Origin: Paratinospora sagittata
Taxonomy: Eukaryota > Streptophyta > Magnoliopsida > Ranunculales > Menispermaceae
Length of the DNA stretch: 64,000 nucleotides
Assembly: GCA_035771175.1 (NCBI GenBank)
Contig: CM069603.1
Span: 30,181,308 to 30,245,307, forward strand
Direction of reading: 5' to 3'
Each line of letters begins with the position of its first letter. Within the stretch, counting starts at the first letter, position 1. The position numbers and the translations under genes are program-made. The notes under the pieces are model-generated. The model was not told the origin of the DNA and ran no database searches. It saw nothing but the letters and a program-made list of their open reading frames with translations. Shown here piece after piece: positions 9,338 through 21,700 of the stretch.

Positions 9338-12300
9338 GTGGAGACCCCACACCCCAGACCGCCATCCCTCATGAATTGGCATGTGAAAGTGTCAGGGTGG
9401 GTCACCCGGTGTAGGCATCCACGACCACCTCAATTCATCTCATGAGATGATCGGGACCCTACAAGCCTCAACCAGACTCTCACATAGAGTCCCAAATTTT
9501 TATTTTTATTTTTATTTGAACCACATCAAACCTGATAGACCAACAATTATAAATCATCAAATACATGCACATCCACGTGACCAAAAGATTTAATCTTCCA
9601 AGGCATACAAGACAATAATCAAAATCTCCCAAAATAATCCAAAGTAGTTTGAGGCAACATGCCTAGACCCAACATCAAATCCAAGACCAAGGCACATGCC
9701 CAATATACATCAAGTCCAAGGCCACAAGGCAAATATACAACCATAAATACAAAGTCTCTCACCATCTAAATTCAACAAGTGTTATATTAATTACATATGT
9801 AACAAAATAATTAAAACCATACATATATGTAATTAAGGACATCAAACCATACATAAAAGTCCTAGTGTTGGCAATGGCTAGGTCTTCAAGCAAACACAAT
9901 ACCCTTTCCCTTGCCCTTATCAGTAGAACCTGAAAAGATAGTGAGAGTGTGAGCCAACGGTGCCTAGTAAATAGTATTTAATAGTGCTATTAATTATACA
10001 TCAATAAAAGTTATATGAATATGCATGCATGAAATAATATTCATAAATATGTGAATCATAAAACACATAGTAAAATAAACATTCTCAATTCCATGCATTT
10101 CAAAACCATTCAGTTCTTGCTGTAGAGACCCACATGGCCCTCCCTTATTAGAGTATAACTGACATATATATCATTCACTCATTAGTGACATGATCCTCCC
10201 TTAACAAGGGCATGTCCATTTCCACCTCTAGAGAAGTCAGCTTGGCAAACGTGCACAAGCCTCCTGGGAACACCTAGGGAACTTAGCTTGGAACACCAAG
10301 CTTCTAGAGTTTCAAAACCATTCAAAATCCATCTCAAGAAAAGTCAGCTCGGCAAACATGCAGAAGCCTCCTAGGAACACCTAGGGGACTTAGCTTGGAA
10401 CACCAAGCTTCTAGAGCTTCCACATACAAATCTACCTCTAGAGAAGTCAGCTTGGCAGATATGCACAAGCCTCCTAAGAATACCTAGGGAACTTAGCTTG
10501 GAACACCAAGCTTCTAGGGTATCAATGCATATCATTTCAAAACATATTAAACACATGCATTTCCATAATGATATTCATGACTTTCAACATACAAGTATAA
10601 GTAAATAAGATGACGCAAGTGATAAACAAGATGAACAACTACTCGCAACCAATGCCACACAAACAAAGCTATCTACACACGGACCAACACGGATTCCAAT
10701 GCAAATCAAGATCCTGTAAACCATTGATTCATGCACATATATCAATTACCATGATCATCCATACACACACTAATTATGTTCAATTCCTAATTCAATAAGT
10801 CCATGTGCATCTAATTCCCATCATGAGCTTCCCATCTCATGATCAACCTCGACATCCGTGCAAATCCACATATAAGACTAATTCCCAAAAACTAAGACAA
10901 ACACTTAGTCTAGGTCATTCAATCCCAACACAAGTCTAAACCATTCAAAACCATGCAAGATTGATCATAATCAAGTCAATTTTCCAATTCAAATCAATAC
11001 ATGGCATATGATCCAATTTGAGGAAAAATTTCTACAATAGCATAGAGTTAAATTGCACTAAATCATACAATAGGCATAAACCCATGAGTCCACTCAATTT
11101 GGGTCCAATTAGATAATCCCTAAGTCAATTTAATCAATTGACTTGGTTTAGGTCAAAAGCCCCAATTTGGGTAAAATTCCCAAAATCAAGCTCTAGGCCA
11201 ATTTTACACTACAATTAGGGTTTCCAATGGATAAAAATATTGAACACCACCATCAATCAACTAGAATCAGCCATTTATTCAACATAGTTGACATGCAAGT
11301 CCAAAGGGAAACCCTAAGTTTGATTTCTAGGGTTTAGGCCTTTACACATAACCCCTCAAATTTTTTGCTAGAAATTGGTGAAAATAGTGTCATTGGGTTC
11401 CAAATCACCTTAGGAATCCAAATCACCTTAGGAACCCAAATCCTTAGCCTACAACTCGTCCCTAAGAGTTTCAAATGAAACCTTAACTCCATGCATCACC
11501 AAAAATGTGGTGAAATGCTTGCAAAATACACATTGGGTGTAGATCTAGGTCAATGAAGGTTGTTTCTATCATAAGCAAGCTTAAAAGAGCAAAAATCAGC
11601 CAACCTTAGGTTAGGGAACACCCAAAATCGTGACCCATGGAGAAAATTACACCATTAGAAAGCTTACTCGCACCTTCAATGGTGATTTCATGGAAAGAAA
11701 TGGAGAAAAACACTTACTTTGGGGTGTAGATTTTCGTTGGAAACCCTAATTTTCCTTCTCTCTTCCTTCTCCAATTCGTCCTTAGCTCATATGAGAAAAA
11801 TAGCAACCTTTTCCCCCTTTTAAAACACTGAAAATGACCATTTTTCACCCAAATCCTTGCCCAGAAAATGGATCAGCGCGCTCAATCCTGCCTAGGAACG
11901 TGCTTGAGCGCGCTACTCCTTCACCAATAGCAACTAAACTTCGTGTTGTCACTACGCACTTAATACTCATCGAAATTTCGAGTATGACCAGTTGTTTTCT
12001 ATGTAAGAATGCGTTCTGGACTCATTTCTAATATCCTCAGGTCCATTTGACGCACAAATAATTAATTATCATATAATCAACATATATACACAACATATTT
12101 CAATATAATTGTCATATTTACCATATGTTGAGATACAACTTTCCCATATATTAAATGAGGATATTTAATGGGGTCTTTTCAACAAGTATCAAGTCAAGAT
12201 GATGACTTGTTCAACAAGTTACTTATGTGAAGCTTTTCCAATAAGCTACTCACAATAGTATTAATATGACGAATGATATTAATAAAAATAATAACACCAC

Positions 12301-12439
12301 CAATAATACTTTTTTTATAAGCAATAATCACATATTAAACATCAAACATACAAACATACACACCAAGGCAAGCACATAGAGTTTGGGCAAAAATGCAAAT
12401 GGGCTATGAGCTAGATGAAATCATTTCTAGGGCGCTACA
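9338..12439 (-). mobile_element. Solo LTR of a Ty3-gypsy element, about 3.1 kb
   Basis: Read on the minus strand the unit starts TGTAGCGCCCTAG (12439) and ends GGTCTCCAC(A) near 9337. CAACT flanks both sides (9333-9337 and 12440-12444). If the canonical TG...CA ends are imposed, the LTR is 9337-12439 and the duplication is the 4-bp CAAC; the last base is ambiguous. Removing the unit and one duplication rejoins the MULE frame. No gag or pol motif is present, so this is a lone LTR left by recombination. Parts near 11100-11800 resemble the LTR at the window start (the CCCCAATTTG region and the CTTAC-CCTTCTCTCTTCCTTCT region), which supports the gypsy assignment. Three 105-bp tandem repeats lie inside. 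Confidence 0.75.
10221..10530. repeat. Three tandem ~105-bp repeats inside the solo LTR
   Basis: Units start near 10221, 10330 and 10431. Each contains AAGTCAGCTYGGCARAYRTG, AAGCCTCCT, CACCTAGGG and the hairpin AGCTTGG-AACA-CCAAGCT. They are about 85-90% alike by eye. Such internal repeats in a U3 region often vary in copy number. Any regulatory role is speculation. Confidence 0.85.
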
Positions 12440-13470
12440 CAACTCCACATAATTCTTTGAAAATAGGAAGCTTAAGGGAATGTTGAATGGTGAACATTTT
12501 TTTTGAAATGAGGCTTTTATCTATGTATGTAGCAATAACATTAAAAAAAATGTATTCTTGTTCGATGTTTTAGAATGTCCTTGAGAAGAATGTAAATGAT
12601 TCTTTAGCTTAGCATTAACACTTTTCATCTTATTATTTATCACATTGCTAAGATGCATTATTTCATTTGCATAGGCTGCCATAAATCTTTTCTTGTACTA
12701 TGTCAATCTCGTTTCTTTGATATAATTTACAGTAGTAGGATAACTTTTGAAATCACTCTCAAACACCCTTAAATGTTCGTCATATTTTTCTTCTTACTTG
12801 AATTCAACTAGAACATGTCATATGCGCATAAATATTCTACTTATTTTGCTGTTTAAAATTTGTTTACATTTTGGTAACACATTCCTATTTATATACCAAC
12901 TACACAGGAAATTTGTGGCAATTGCAAAAACATTGCTCACTACATTCATTAATGCCAAGTCTTTCTTTAGAATAAAAACCCCGATTGTGGCCACCTTTAC
13001 ATATAGTTGTTTTCTTGCTTATTCTTAATGTATACAAATGTAACTGAGAAAGTAAGATATATTTAATGCCACCTATCTCAGATAACGAATAATGATACTT
13101 ATTCAGTTTGTACGTGCAATCTATTATCAAAATAGTAGTGTATCCTTTGGCCTTATTTGGCTATTAGTATCTAAATTAGGATTTTCATCTCATCATTTAA
13201 TAACCTCTATGCATAAGAATACCCTTTTATCTATTTAGAAGGTTGATGATTATAAACTCTATAATCAACTTTTATCGTCTAATCATCATCAATGATCAAT
13301 TTTTGTCCTTGCAAAAAAAAAAGTCCAACCACACTTTTCGTTTCAATATCAATCACCATTCCCATTTGCATTTGAGCTTCTAATGACAATAAGAAAACTA
13401 TTATTTTTTCTTTATTTCCCCGGTCCATGCAATTAGTTCATCTTTATTTCTAAAGATCACATTTGTGTGT
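12440..13470 (-). pseudogene. MULE/FAR1-type transposase gene, N-terminal and catalytic segment
   Basis: Minus-strand pieces follow the order of a MULE transposase. NVIFRNKDELIAW (about 13395-13440) fits the N-terminal MULE DNA-binding region. IIDCTYKLNKYHYSLSEI (about 13075-13130) fits the core containing the first catalytic Asp. LALMNVVSNVF and NFLCSWYINRNVLPKC (about 12850-12950) fit the LCRWHINKN block. MAAYANEIMHLSNVINNKM (about 12620-12680) fits the helix that normally ends in RVES; here Lys takes the place of the catalytic Glu. SLISKKMFTIQHSLKLPIFK (12450-12520) leads into the SWIM segment beyond the solo LTR. Stops, frameshifts and loss of at least one catalytic residue show it is dead. 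No terminal inverted repeats were found. Confidence 0.72.
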
Positions 13471-14619
13471 AAACTCATATGTAATCGCGCACTATCTCGG
13501 ATCTAATATTATTATTATATTAGTTAGATTCTTCTTCATCTTGATATATTATAAGCCAAAATTAGTAATAAATACAATTAAAATTCATAAATCTTCAAAA
13601 AATAAATCTTGATTCGGCTAAAAGTGGCTGAATCTAATGCTTTGCTTCGACCAACCAAACTGACTTTGAACGATGTTTTTTAAAGAAAAAACTTCTACTC
13701 CAAAAAAATAAAAAATAAAATAAATAAAATAAAGAAGTCAACATAAGTACTATAGAATGTGAGGAACTTTGCATTAGATGCTTTCATTTTCATTGTTGAT
13801 CAATGGATTTCTAAGTATTAAAAAGAGTTCTTCTTAGACAAAAACCCGAGGACTTCAAATCATGATACCAAATGGTGTTTTAATGCTTTCAAAACTAGAA
13901 AATAGTATAAACAATAATTTTGACTCTAAAAAAGCAATGAAATTCATAAAAATGAAAAGCTTAGAGGGACGGGGATAGATTGAGGGAGAGATAAGTGAAG
14001 AGAGAATGAAAGTTTTGAAGTGCTAGTTATTTTGTTTTTAATTTGTTAGTTTTGATAAAATTAACTTAGGATGGTTTTGACTTTTTAATTTGGTGACAAG
14101 AGTGAAAATGGCGGGTTAAAATAAAAGCACCCAATTTAAATACGGGTTAGTCTTGGGCGAAGATTTTTTCCACTTGAGTTAAGCTCATTTTTGGGTAAAA
14201 CCCCATACGCCCGAACTCGTTTACACCCATAGGGATAAGAAGGTGATCAAGTTCACATGGAATTCACAGTTTGCATACCATAGAGCTACACATGAAGGTG
14301 TTGTAGAGTTGCTTGATTGCTTTACTTTATTGGGGGAATCACAAACCTAAAAAAAAATGATTTATATTTTTTCTTAAATGGAAGTTATTTTTCGAGTAAA
14401 ATCTTAGAAAAATATTTTTGAATTCTATTAACTAAATAAATTTTATATAAAAAATTATATTCAAATCACAAACCAGACATAACCAGACATAGTCGTACTT
14501 TTTCTTGCCATTGGTATCACAATCTCCTCCACTTTCTAAAAATTCAATTCCTATTTTTTAAATTGACCCTCTTTAATTATAATACTTTACCTTATTATGC
14601 CAATATAGAGTTGGTGCGT

Positions 14620-14810
14620 TTGATAAAAATGTGACTTTGGAACCTAAAAGTTTTAGGTTCAACTCTTATCACTGCTTCACCCTAGAAGCGAGGAGATTAA
14701 TGAGTCAGGAATAGGCTTGATAACTCTTTGAGAATACGATATGATGATGAAGTTGGTTATACAACTAACTACTAACATTGTTCTTCTCGAAAAAAAATAA
14801 AAATAAAAAC
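14620..14810 (+). mobile_element. Possible SINE
   Basis: The stretch contains AGGTTCAACTC (about 14660), which resembles a pol III B box, about 30 nt downstream of a TGGTGCGTTTGAT string that could be a decayed A box. It ends in an A-rich tail (about 14790-14808). No target duplication was verified. It could be chance resemblance. Confidence 0.3.
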
Positions 14811-14831
14811 CTTACTTTATTCTTTCCTATT

Positions 14832-14837
<6 letters not shown>

Positions 14838-14876
<39 letters not shown>
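14838..14876. repeat. (TA)n microsatellite
   Basis: About 19 uninterrupted TA units, followed by a short GTATGTATA stretch. Confidence 0.95.
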
Positions 14877-14884
<8 letters not shown>

Positions 14885-15227
14885 ATATGCATTACTTTTT
14901 AATTTTATTAAAATATATTTTTAAAAATAATTATACCAATAAAACTTAATTTCTTTTGTAAATAGTAGAAAGTATGTGCAAAGCCTAATAACAATTATTT
15001 CAAAAACTTCATTTAACATTTGTTCCTCCTCATTAATCAACGTGCATGTGTACACACAAAAATATATATTAAATTATCAATTTTGAATTATTCGTTACAT
15101 TTATTATTATAATCATGATTAATTGTTATGGTGATTCATTGTTTTTGATACAGAACTCCACACAAGTAATGGATTTGTCATTTAAGCAACTTCCAGCGAT
15201 TACCAGCTTGAGGTTCTAAATAGGTGC

Positions 15228-15233
15228 CACGTG
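15228..15233 (+). promoter_or_regulatory. G-box CACGTG upstream of RAE1
   Basis: CACGTG lies inside GCCACGTGTG, about 430 bp before the RAE1 start codon and just before a pyrimidine-rich probable leader (15300-15500). G-boxes of this form bind bZIP and bHLH factors in plants. No clear TATA box was found; TTTAAAA at 15293 is a weak candidate. Confidence 0.45.
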
Positions 15234-15659
15234 TGCGTGGGAATGCCGCGACCCCATTCAGTCAAGTTACGCTACGCGCGGTTTGTCCTCAATTTAAAAC
15301 CTCTATTTTTCTCCCAAAACCTTTATTTCTCCTTCTTCACAGTGCAACCCTACTCTCTCTCTCTCACTCTCCCTCTGTCTCTGTAGAGCGCCAAAACATT
15401 TCAGAATAAAAATTCCTCTTTTATCTTCTTGTTCTTGTTTTTTTTTAGGGCAAATTTCATCTACTTTACTCTGTTTCTTCTTTTCAACGGTAAAATTCTC
15501 TCTCTGATTCGCGTTCTTCATTTCGTCTTCTAGGGTTTTTGTTTTCGAGATTTTTTGGGATCAGCTCTAACTTTTGCGTGTTTTACATACATTGGAGGAT
15601 CCTGAGTCTTCAATTCATCTTCTTGTTTGGTTTTTTTTTGTTGATTTTTAGGTTAATCT

Positions 15660-15733
15660 ATGTCAACTATTACATCAGCTACTGGCGCGGGGAATACGAA
15701 TCCCAATCCAAACAAGTCAATAGAGGTATTTTT

Positions 15734-15786
<53 letters not shown>

Positions 15787-18700
15787 TTATTAATTATTGT
15801 TAGTTTTTATGGATTTAAGAGTTTTCTCTGTGCGCGTGTGTGTGTGTGGTGTTGCACAGGTGAGTCACCCTCCAACTGATTCTGTTTCAAGCCTTTGCTT
15901 CAGTCCCAAGGGGAACTTCCTTGTGGCTACTTCATGGGACAATCAGGTGACTTGGATGTGAATAATTGTTATTATTATTATTTTTTTGGGAATTTTTATC
16001 ATTTTTGGAGTTTTTGATATGATTTGAGTCTAATTTTTGGATGCCCATCTTAATAATTTTGTTAATGGAAATTGTTAGGTTAGATGTTGGGAGATACAAC
16101 GGAATGGAACTACCACTAGCAGTGTGCCGAAAGCTTCAATATCGCATGATCATCCGGTAGGAATATAGTGAACTCGAGTTAATAATTTAGAGCTCTTTTT
16201 TCTGTTTTGGTTGATGGGTATATATACATATATATGAGGGAATGTGGTTTTGCAGGTTCTGTGTTCAACTTGGAAGGATGATGGAACGGCTGTTTTTTCT
16301 GGAGGTTGTGATAAGCAGGTCAAGATGTGGCCGTTGGGTGGTCAACCTGTTACTGTCGCTGCCCATGATGCACCAATTAAGGAACTTGCATGGATTCCGG
16401 AGATGAATCTTCTAGCTACGGGAAGCTGGGATAAGACATTGAGGTTGGCAGTTTTCTTCTCTTAGATAATGTGCTTGATTCTCTGGTAAAAAAGATAGGT
16501 TGTGGAGTCACCCACTAGACATGTCCAGTTTATGTGTGATACTTTTGTTTCATTGTATATCAACTAACCTGTTTCTGAATAACAAATCATCTGGTTTGGC
16601 CATGCAGACAATACATTATTTGAAGTTACTTGGATGTCAAACCATATATAGCATCTCCTTCTTTTGAGCCATAGATATCAGTTTTAAACTGATCTTTCCA
16701 ATTTTTATTTCAAATAATAAAAATAAACACAAAAAGAACACAAAAAGAAGCCTATGCTGTTGCAGAAGGCTACTGAGCTCAAATTTGTCATCTGGAGCAC
16801 AAGGGTTAAGATGGCCTGTCAAGTGGACCCTTTGGCCTTGTTATGTTGCCAATTGTGAAAACTTCTTTAATGAGGTGTTCTGCTGCGTATGCCATTAAAG
16901 TAATCCCTTTCTATTTTCAAATTTCCAATAACATATTATATGTGTACATTGTAGCTGTTAAAATGGGCTTTAATTGGCTGGATATCATCTTGGATGATGG
17001 CCATGATGACCTCTCATAGTATATATGGTCTTACATTCTAGCCATCATCGTTTTATTCTTATCTGTTCTCTGTCTCTGTTAATTGGTCTTTCTGATTTAG
17101 TTGTTTCACTTGTTGATTTGTTTAGCATCTTTCTATTGGAGATGCTATTACTTAAGGTTTTTTTTTTCTTTTTTTTTTATGATGTTTTTTTGTACCTATT
17201 TAGGTATTGGGATACTCGACAGTCAAATCCAGTGCATACCCAACAACTCCCAGAGCGATGCTATGCACTAACGGTTCGACATCCTCTGATGGTGGTTGGA
17301 ACTGCAGATCGCAATTTGATAGTTTATAACTTGCAGAACCCACAGGTAATTGGCTCAACCTTTTAAACAACTAAATCATCTGATGTAGTGGCTTTACATG
17401 ATCTGCATGACATTTGTGATCCTTAAAGAAAAATTCTGGTTTATTGAGTCTGATGTCTAGTTTTCTGTTTGGCAAATGTGTGCGTAATACTTTATTTTAT
17501 TCCTTTAATTGTATATTTCCATGTTAAATTTTTAAATTATAATTTATTTAAGCTGTATATTATTATTTTACTCCGAGAATGCTATTATGCTTGCCATATT
17601 TTATAACTTGCATAAGTCTTGGCTGTTGCAATCCAAATTATATGTTTCTGTTGCGGAGAAGAGAGCAATCTATGAGATTGTGTTACCATGTACAAGAAAG
17701 AGTGTTTTAGAAGTTGCCATTTATATAATCTACTAAGTTTGTAAAGTATACAACCCTGTATATCTATTTATACATGCTCTCACATTACGATAAGATGAAT
17801 AAGAAATACTCTCCTCTCTTCTCTCGTGGACGTAGGCCATAGAGCCGAACCACGTTATATTTTGGTGTTCTTGATTTGTTTATTGTACAACATGGTATTA
17901 GAGCTATAGGCTAGTACAATTGAGAATTTTTTTTTTCGACCTTCATTGTCGATTTTTTTTTTTTTTTTTATTGCTGGAACCTTCCTCATTGGCCTTCATC
18001 GCCATTAAACGTGTTGCTGATTGGTGCGTGCGTTTTCATCACCGCTACTGTATCACCATCGCAACTGTGCGTCTTCGTCACTGCAATCGCAACATCATCG
18101 CTGTTGAACTGCTGCTCGTGGACATCGTCACTACTGATGCAGTTGTTTCGCACGCTCATCGCCGCTGCTGTCAGAACTTGCACACCCATCGCCGCTGCTG
18201 ATCTTTAACAGTGGTGTGTTTTACCACCATTGATCCACTGTTGCTGCGTTCCTACTGCCGTCGCATCATCGTCTTCGTCGCTCAGATCTTGCGACACTCC
18301 CACTGCACATCCATCAGATCGTTGCCGTTTTACACCCTTGTTGCCGTTGTTGCTGCTTATCATCGTCATCGTCATCGTCATCGTCTTTGTCTTCGTCCGT
18401 ATCATCGTCTTTGTCTTCTTCTTCATCACCATCAACGCGATCTTCTGGTACCAGAGTAGAATCTCGCCATTGACGCTGCCTGTCGTTGTTCCGTGAAGCT
18501 CGCTGTCAACGCCTTCTTCCTCTTCTTCTCTTCCGTCGCCGTCCGGTATTACCGCAACTACCCATTCCTCTCTTTTTTTATTTCTTTTTCGTTTTTTCTT
18601 TTCTTTTGCAACTGAACCCTAAAAGAAAAAAAGAGACAAAAAATCAGATTTGCAAAAAAAAAAAAATGTTGGTTACTTCCGAAACGGTGTAGACTGAAGA

Positions 18701-21700
18701 AGCAGTTGACAAAACGGAGAAAGGGGAACTACCAAACATTCAGGCAGCATATAGACTTGATGGAAAGAATTATTTGAAGTGGTCTCAGCTGGTGCGTACC
18801 TTTTTAAAAGACAAAGGGAAATTGAGTCATCTTTTGGGCACCGGCCCTACACCTGGAGATTCTAAGTTTATAGCGTGGGATATCGAAGATGCTTCTATAA
18901 TGGCGTGGCTATGGAATTCAATGACGCCAAATATTAGTGATACATGCATGTTTCTGACTACCGCCAAAGACATTTGGGATGCTGTTCATCAGACATACTC
19001 TAAGTACCATGATGCAACCCAAATGTATGAGATCAAAGTCAAAGTTGGAACAACCAAACAAGGCAACATGACAGTCACAAAATATGCCAATGTATTGAAG
19101 AATCTCTGGCAGGAACTTGACAATTATAGATGTATTGAGACTAAATGCCCTATAGATGCTGCAGTTTTAAAAAACTACATTGAGAAGGATCGGGTCTATG
19201 ACTCTTTGGCTGGACTCAATGCAGAGTTTGATCAAGTGCGAGTTCAAACTCTTAGCAAAGAGTTGCCAACTCTGAATGAGACTATTTTTGTTATCCGGGC
19301 TGAAAAAAGTAGAAGAAGTGTTATGCTCACACCTCAGAAGATGGAAGGCTCAGCTATGGTTGCCAATAGGGAAAATGATTAGAAGACAAACACTTCACGA
19401 GCTGAATCATCAGAGGTCCCAAATCGAGACAATAGGGACAATCTATGGTGTACTTATTGTCAGAAGGCTAGACATACCAGGGAGAAGTGTTGGAAACTTC
19501 ATGGCAAGCCTACAACTTCCAGTAAAGAATGGGGCTACAAAGGAGGACAGCAGAAGACCAGTGGACAAGCACATCTGTCTACTGAACAAACAGTTGCAGA
19601 CTCCCCGGTGCTCGTAAGATTCAACCAAGATGACATTGATAAATTGAAATCTTTGCTTGGCACACCGGACAAACCCTCAGGTACCTGTTCATTGGCACAT
19701 TCAGGTAGCTTTCCTATTTCTAATGGATTTAACGTCTCAGATAAGTCTTTTGCTAACTCTTGGGTTTTAGATTTTGGTGCTACTGATCACATGACCAATT
19801 CCCCCAATATATTTCATACCTACAACCCCTGTCATAGTAGTTAGACAATAGCAACAACTAATGGATCCTTAACCACAATTGTTGGTATAGGTGATGTTCA
19901 CATCAGCCCCACCCTTACACTCAGAAATGTTCTTCTTGTTCTTAAACTATCTACTAATCTTATCTCTATTCAAAATCTGATCCATGATCCGAGTTGTAAT
20001 GTAACCTTCTTCCCTACTTATTGTGTATTTCAGGACCAGGACTTGGGGGACGATGATTGGACGTGCTAAGGAACATGATGGGCTGTATTATCTTGAGACA
20101 CCAGTGCATCCTATCAAGAGTAACACTTCATTTCTCTTCGAGCACAAGTTTTCCAATAAAGAAAAGCTATGGCTTCATCATTGCCGCCTTGGCCATCCTT
20201 CTTTTCGAACCCTTAAAATCATGTTTCCTTTTTTGTTTAAGTCTCTCAATGTTGAATATTTCATTGTGAAGTGTGTGAACTAGCAAAACACAAGCGTATA
20301 TCTTTTCCACTTAGTAATGAAGTTCAGATCCTTTTGATCTCATTCATAGTGATATTTTGGGTCCCTCTCCAATACCTAATGTTTCTGGAGCGCGATGGTT
20401 TGTGTCCTTCATTGATGACTGTACTAGAGTCTCGTGGATATTCTTACTAAAACAAAAATCTGATGTGAGCTTTGTTCTTCCTACCTTCCATAACATGATA
20501 ACCCAATTTGGTGCAAAAATCAAGAGATTTCGATCTGACAATGCTAGAGACTATTTTAATCAAACCTTGACCAATTACTTTCAAAACGAGGGGATCCTTC
20601 ATGAATCATCCTGTGTTCACACCCCACAACAAAATGGAGTTGCTGAAAGAAAAAACGGCCACCTGCTTGATACAACTCGAGTCTTTTTATTTCAGAATAA
20701 TATGTTCAAGTCCTATTGTGAGGAAGCTGTCCTTACTGCAACACACCTTATTAACCGCATACCTTCTCGGACCCTTGGTTTCAAAAGTCCTATAGAAAAC
20801 CTCTGTCAATTTTACCCTAAGCTCAAAATCTCCAATAATCTTATACTTAAGATATTTGGGTGTGTATTATTTGTCCATATTCACCAACCCAACAGGGGGA
20901 AGTTGGACCCCAGAGCTCTCAAGTGTGTTTTTGTCGGATACTCTTCTACTCAAAAGGGATATAAATGCTATCATTTGCCATCAAAGAAATTCTTTGTCTC
21001 TGCCGATGGCACTTTCTGTGAACCTGAGCCCTATTTTTCCGCTCCTCCTCTTCATGAGAATAGTGTCATCATGGAAGACAAGGATCGGAACTCCCTTGAT
21101 AACTCTGTTGATCTTTTTGACCCTTTTAACCTTCAACAAACCAAACTCGAATCTCCTACGCCCTTTGTACCCAATGATGAACCTAAGGATCAGATGACTG
21201 GACAAATGTACTCAAGGAAGAAAGCTGCAACTCCCGAACCGATGCAAGTTTAAGACTCTGAACCAATCCCTGAAAATGAGGTAACAAATCCTGAACCCTC
21301 CTTACAAATTTCATTAGTTCTTGAAACTAACAATGATCTTTTAGCCTCTGAACCTGACAATGATCTTCCTATTGCCATTAGAAAGAGAACAAGAGAATGC
21401 ACTAAACATGCTTTGTATCCACTATCTCATGTTGTATCCTTTGAGAAGTTTTCACCAACCCATAAGAGTTTCCTTACTAGCCTGAACAATATCCAGACTC
21501 CTACATTATTATTCGAGGCTTTATCTAATACAAATTGGAAACAAGTTATGAATGTGAAAATGGAAGCCCTGGAGAAAAATACAACATGGGAGTTGGTTGA
21601 TCTGCCTGCCGGGAAGAAACTTGTGGGATGCAAATGAGTTTATACAATTAAATACAGAGCAAATGGGTCACTGGAGAGATACAAGGCAAAATTGGTAGCG

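Larger units (their letters stand above)
13471..15219. other. Intergenic DNA between the MULE remnant and RAE1
   Basis: No gene is recognisable. CGTTTACACCCATA at about 14217-14231 resembles the right end of a hAT-type MITE, but no partner end or 8-bp duplication was found. A possible SINE (14620-14810) and an AT microsatellite (14838-14876) are listed separately. The remainder is AT-rich sequence without motifs I can name. Confidence 0.5.

Noticed and set aside
10221..10530. CRISPR-like array (three regularly spaced repeats)
   Set aside because: Units are contiguous tandem repeats without unique spacers, inside a plant LTR.
14215..14245. Possible right end of a hAT-type MITE (TTTACACCCATA)
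   Set aside because: No inverted partner and no 8-bp duplication could be found upstream.
18205..18496. Several overlapping open frames on both strands with Met/Lys/Thr or Ile/Val/Phe repeats
   Set aside because: They are translations of CATCGT and CTTCGT repeats in the copia leader, with no family resemblance.
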